Positions 63,556 to 64,000 of a DNA stretch of 64,000 bases are shown here, piece after piece. Position numbers and translations under genes: made by a program. This DNA comes from Tethya wilhelma. Its lineage: Eukaryota; Porifera; Demospongiae; Tethyida; Tethyidae. Where the stretch lies: assembly GCA_964030475.1 (NCBI GenBank), contig CAXIPT010000003.1:6950511-7014510 (forward strand). The letters are read 5' to 3'. Numbering within the stretch: the first letter of the stretch is position 1; every line of letters begins with the position of its first letter. Under the pieces are notes generated by a model. The model searched no databases and was not told the DNA's origin. It was given only the letters and a program-made list of their open reading frames with translations.

Positions 63556-64000
63556 AACCGTAGCAAATTTTGCGCTGAAGATCTTGAAAGTTCAACTCTT
63601 TGGGACCATAAAGATGTAAATAGTTTCTTAGCGCTGTGAAATTTAGCTTAACGCCAGGTGGTTGAATAAATCATGTCAATCTTGCAACCGTTCAGAGTAG
63701 TAGTAATACTTTGACCTTTGCACCACCTTCATCTATTTATCCATAATTTCAAAATTACACACTCTATGCAATTTTGTGCTGAAGTTTCTTGTAGTAGGAG
63801 CATTGAAATACGGTAAGTCTGAACTCTGAACTCCAATACTGGCTTAACGGCGGGAGATAGGGAAAATTTTTGATTTTCTAGCTAATTAACGTAATTTATT
63901 CATAAATGCATGTCATAATACATGGAAAATGGTGTAGATCATGTAGATATAGTAGCAAACTGAATATTGAATATTATAGCTTTTAAGAAGTGAATTCCTG
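63556..64000. other. Last contig in the window, no gene recognised
   Basis: AT-rich sequence with stops in all frames and no family repeat recognised. Confidence 0.4.

Noticed and set aside
1..64000. tRNA, rRNA or snRNA genes
   Set aside because: No cloverleaf with a T-loop GTTCRANNC and matching A-box, and no rRNA core sequence, was recognised by eye. A tRNAscan-SE or Rfam run would be decisive.

Overview
The window looks like animal nuclear DNA: AT-rich, with small exons bounded by GT..AG introns, many short inverted-repeat elements, and no operons or prokaryotic signals. Long arrays of Calx-beta domains with compact introns, a porcupine (PORCN) gene end, and the repeat landscape suggest a sponge, possibly a demosponge such as Amphimedon. 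That identification is inference. Single Ns at 15273, 16605, 18542, 27050, 29348, 39125, 43909, 44160, 60345 and 63555 look like contig joins, and several joins appear mis-oriented or redundant.

Layout. 1-4.1 kb: a (CAGA)n tract, a ~370-bp satellite-like repeat and hairpin elements. 4.3-9.1 kb (minus): a broken Calx-beta domain, then three intact ones. 9.3-15.3 kb: mostly intergenic, with MITE-like hairpins. 15.3 and 22.4-25.1 kb (minus): more Calx-beta exons. 17.7-18.5 kb: the 3' end of a Ty3/gypsy-like element and a perfect 72-bp palindrome. 26.5 kb: a kinase-like fragment. 27.3-28.4 kb (plus): the last six exons of PORCN. 30.9-31.3 kb (plus): one Calx-beta domain. 32.5-43.9 kb: a large transposon whose halves lie on two contigs placed head to head. 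44.1-57.7 kb (minus): the main gene, 13 tandem Calx-beta domains in 26 exons plus a trace of a fourteenth. 58.4-59.8 kb: nested hairpin transposons with 9-bp target duplications. 60.3-61.3 kb: a decayed reverse transcriptase. The remainder is non-coding.

The Calx-beta loci share one plan. Each domain is split over two exons (about 150-165 bp, then about 200-225 bp), and every exon starts and ends in phase 1, so exons can be duplicated or lost without changing frame. The 4-31 kb copies match individual domains of the 44-58 kb gene, which points to segmental duplication, divergent haplotypes, or both.

The most unusual content is the transposon. If the contig at 39126-43908 is reversed, its 1,009-bp end overlaps the end of the preceding contig. 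This joins a zinc-finger/DUF6589-like reading frame to a frame with XPG/FEN1 (PIN-like) acidic motifs, a CXC cysteine domain and an acidic tail. The two frames are separated only by a 1,415-bp insertion flanked by a 2-bp duplication; without it they lie in the same frame, implying one protein of about 1,980 residues. The element also has matching inverted ends and sits in satellite DNA that resumes exactly on its other side.
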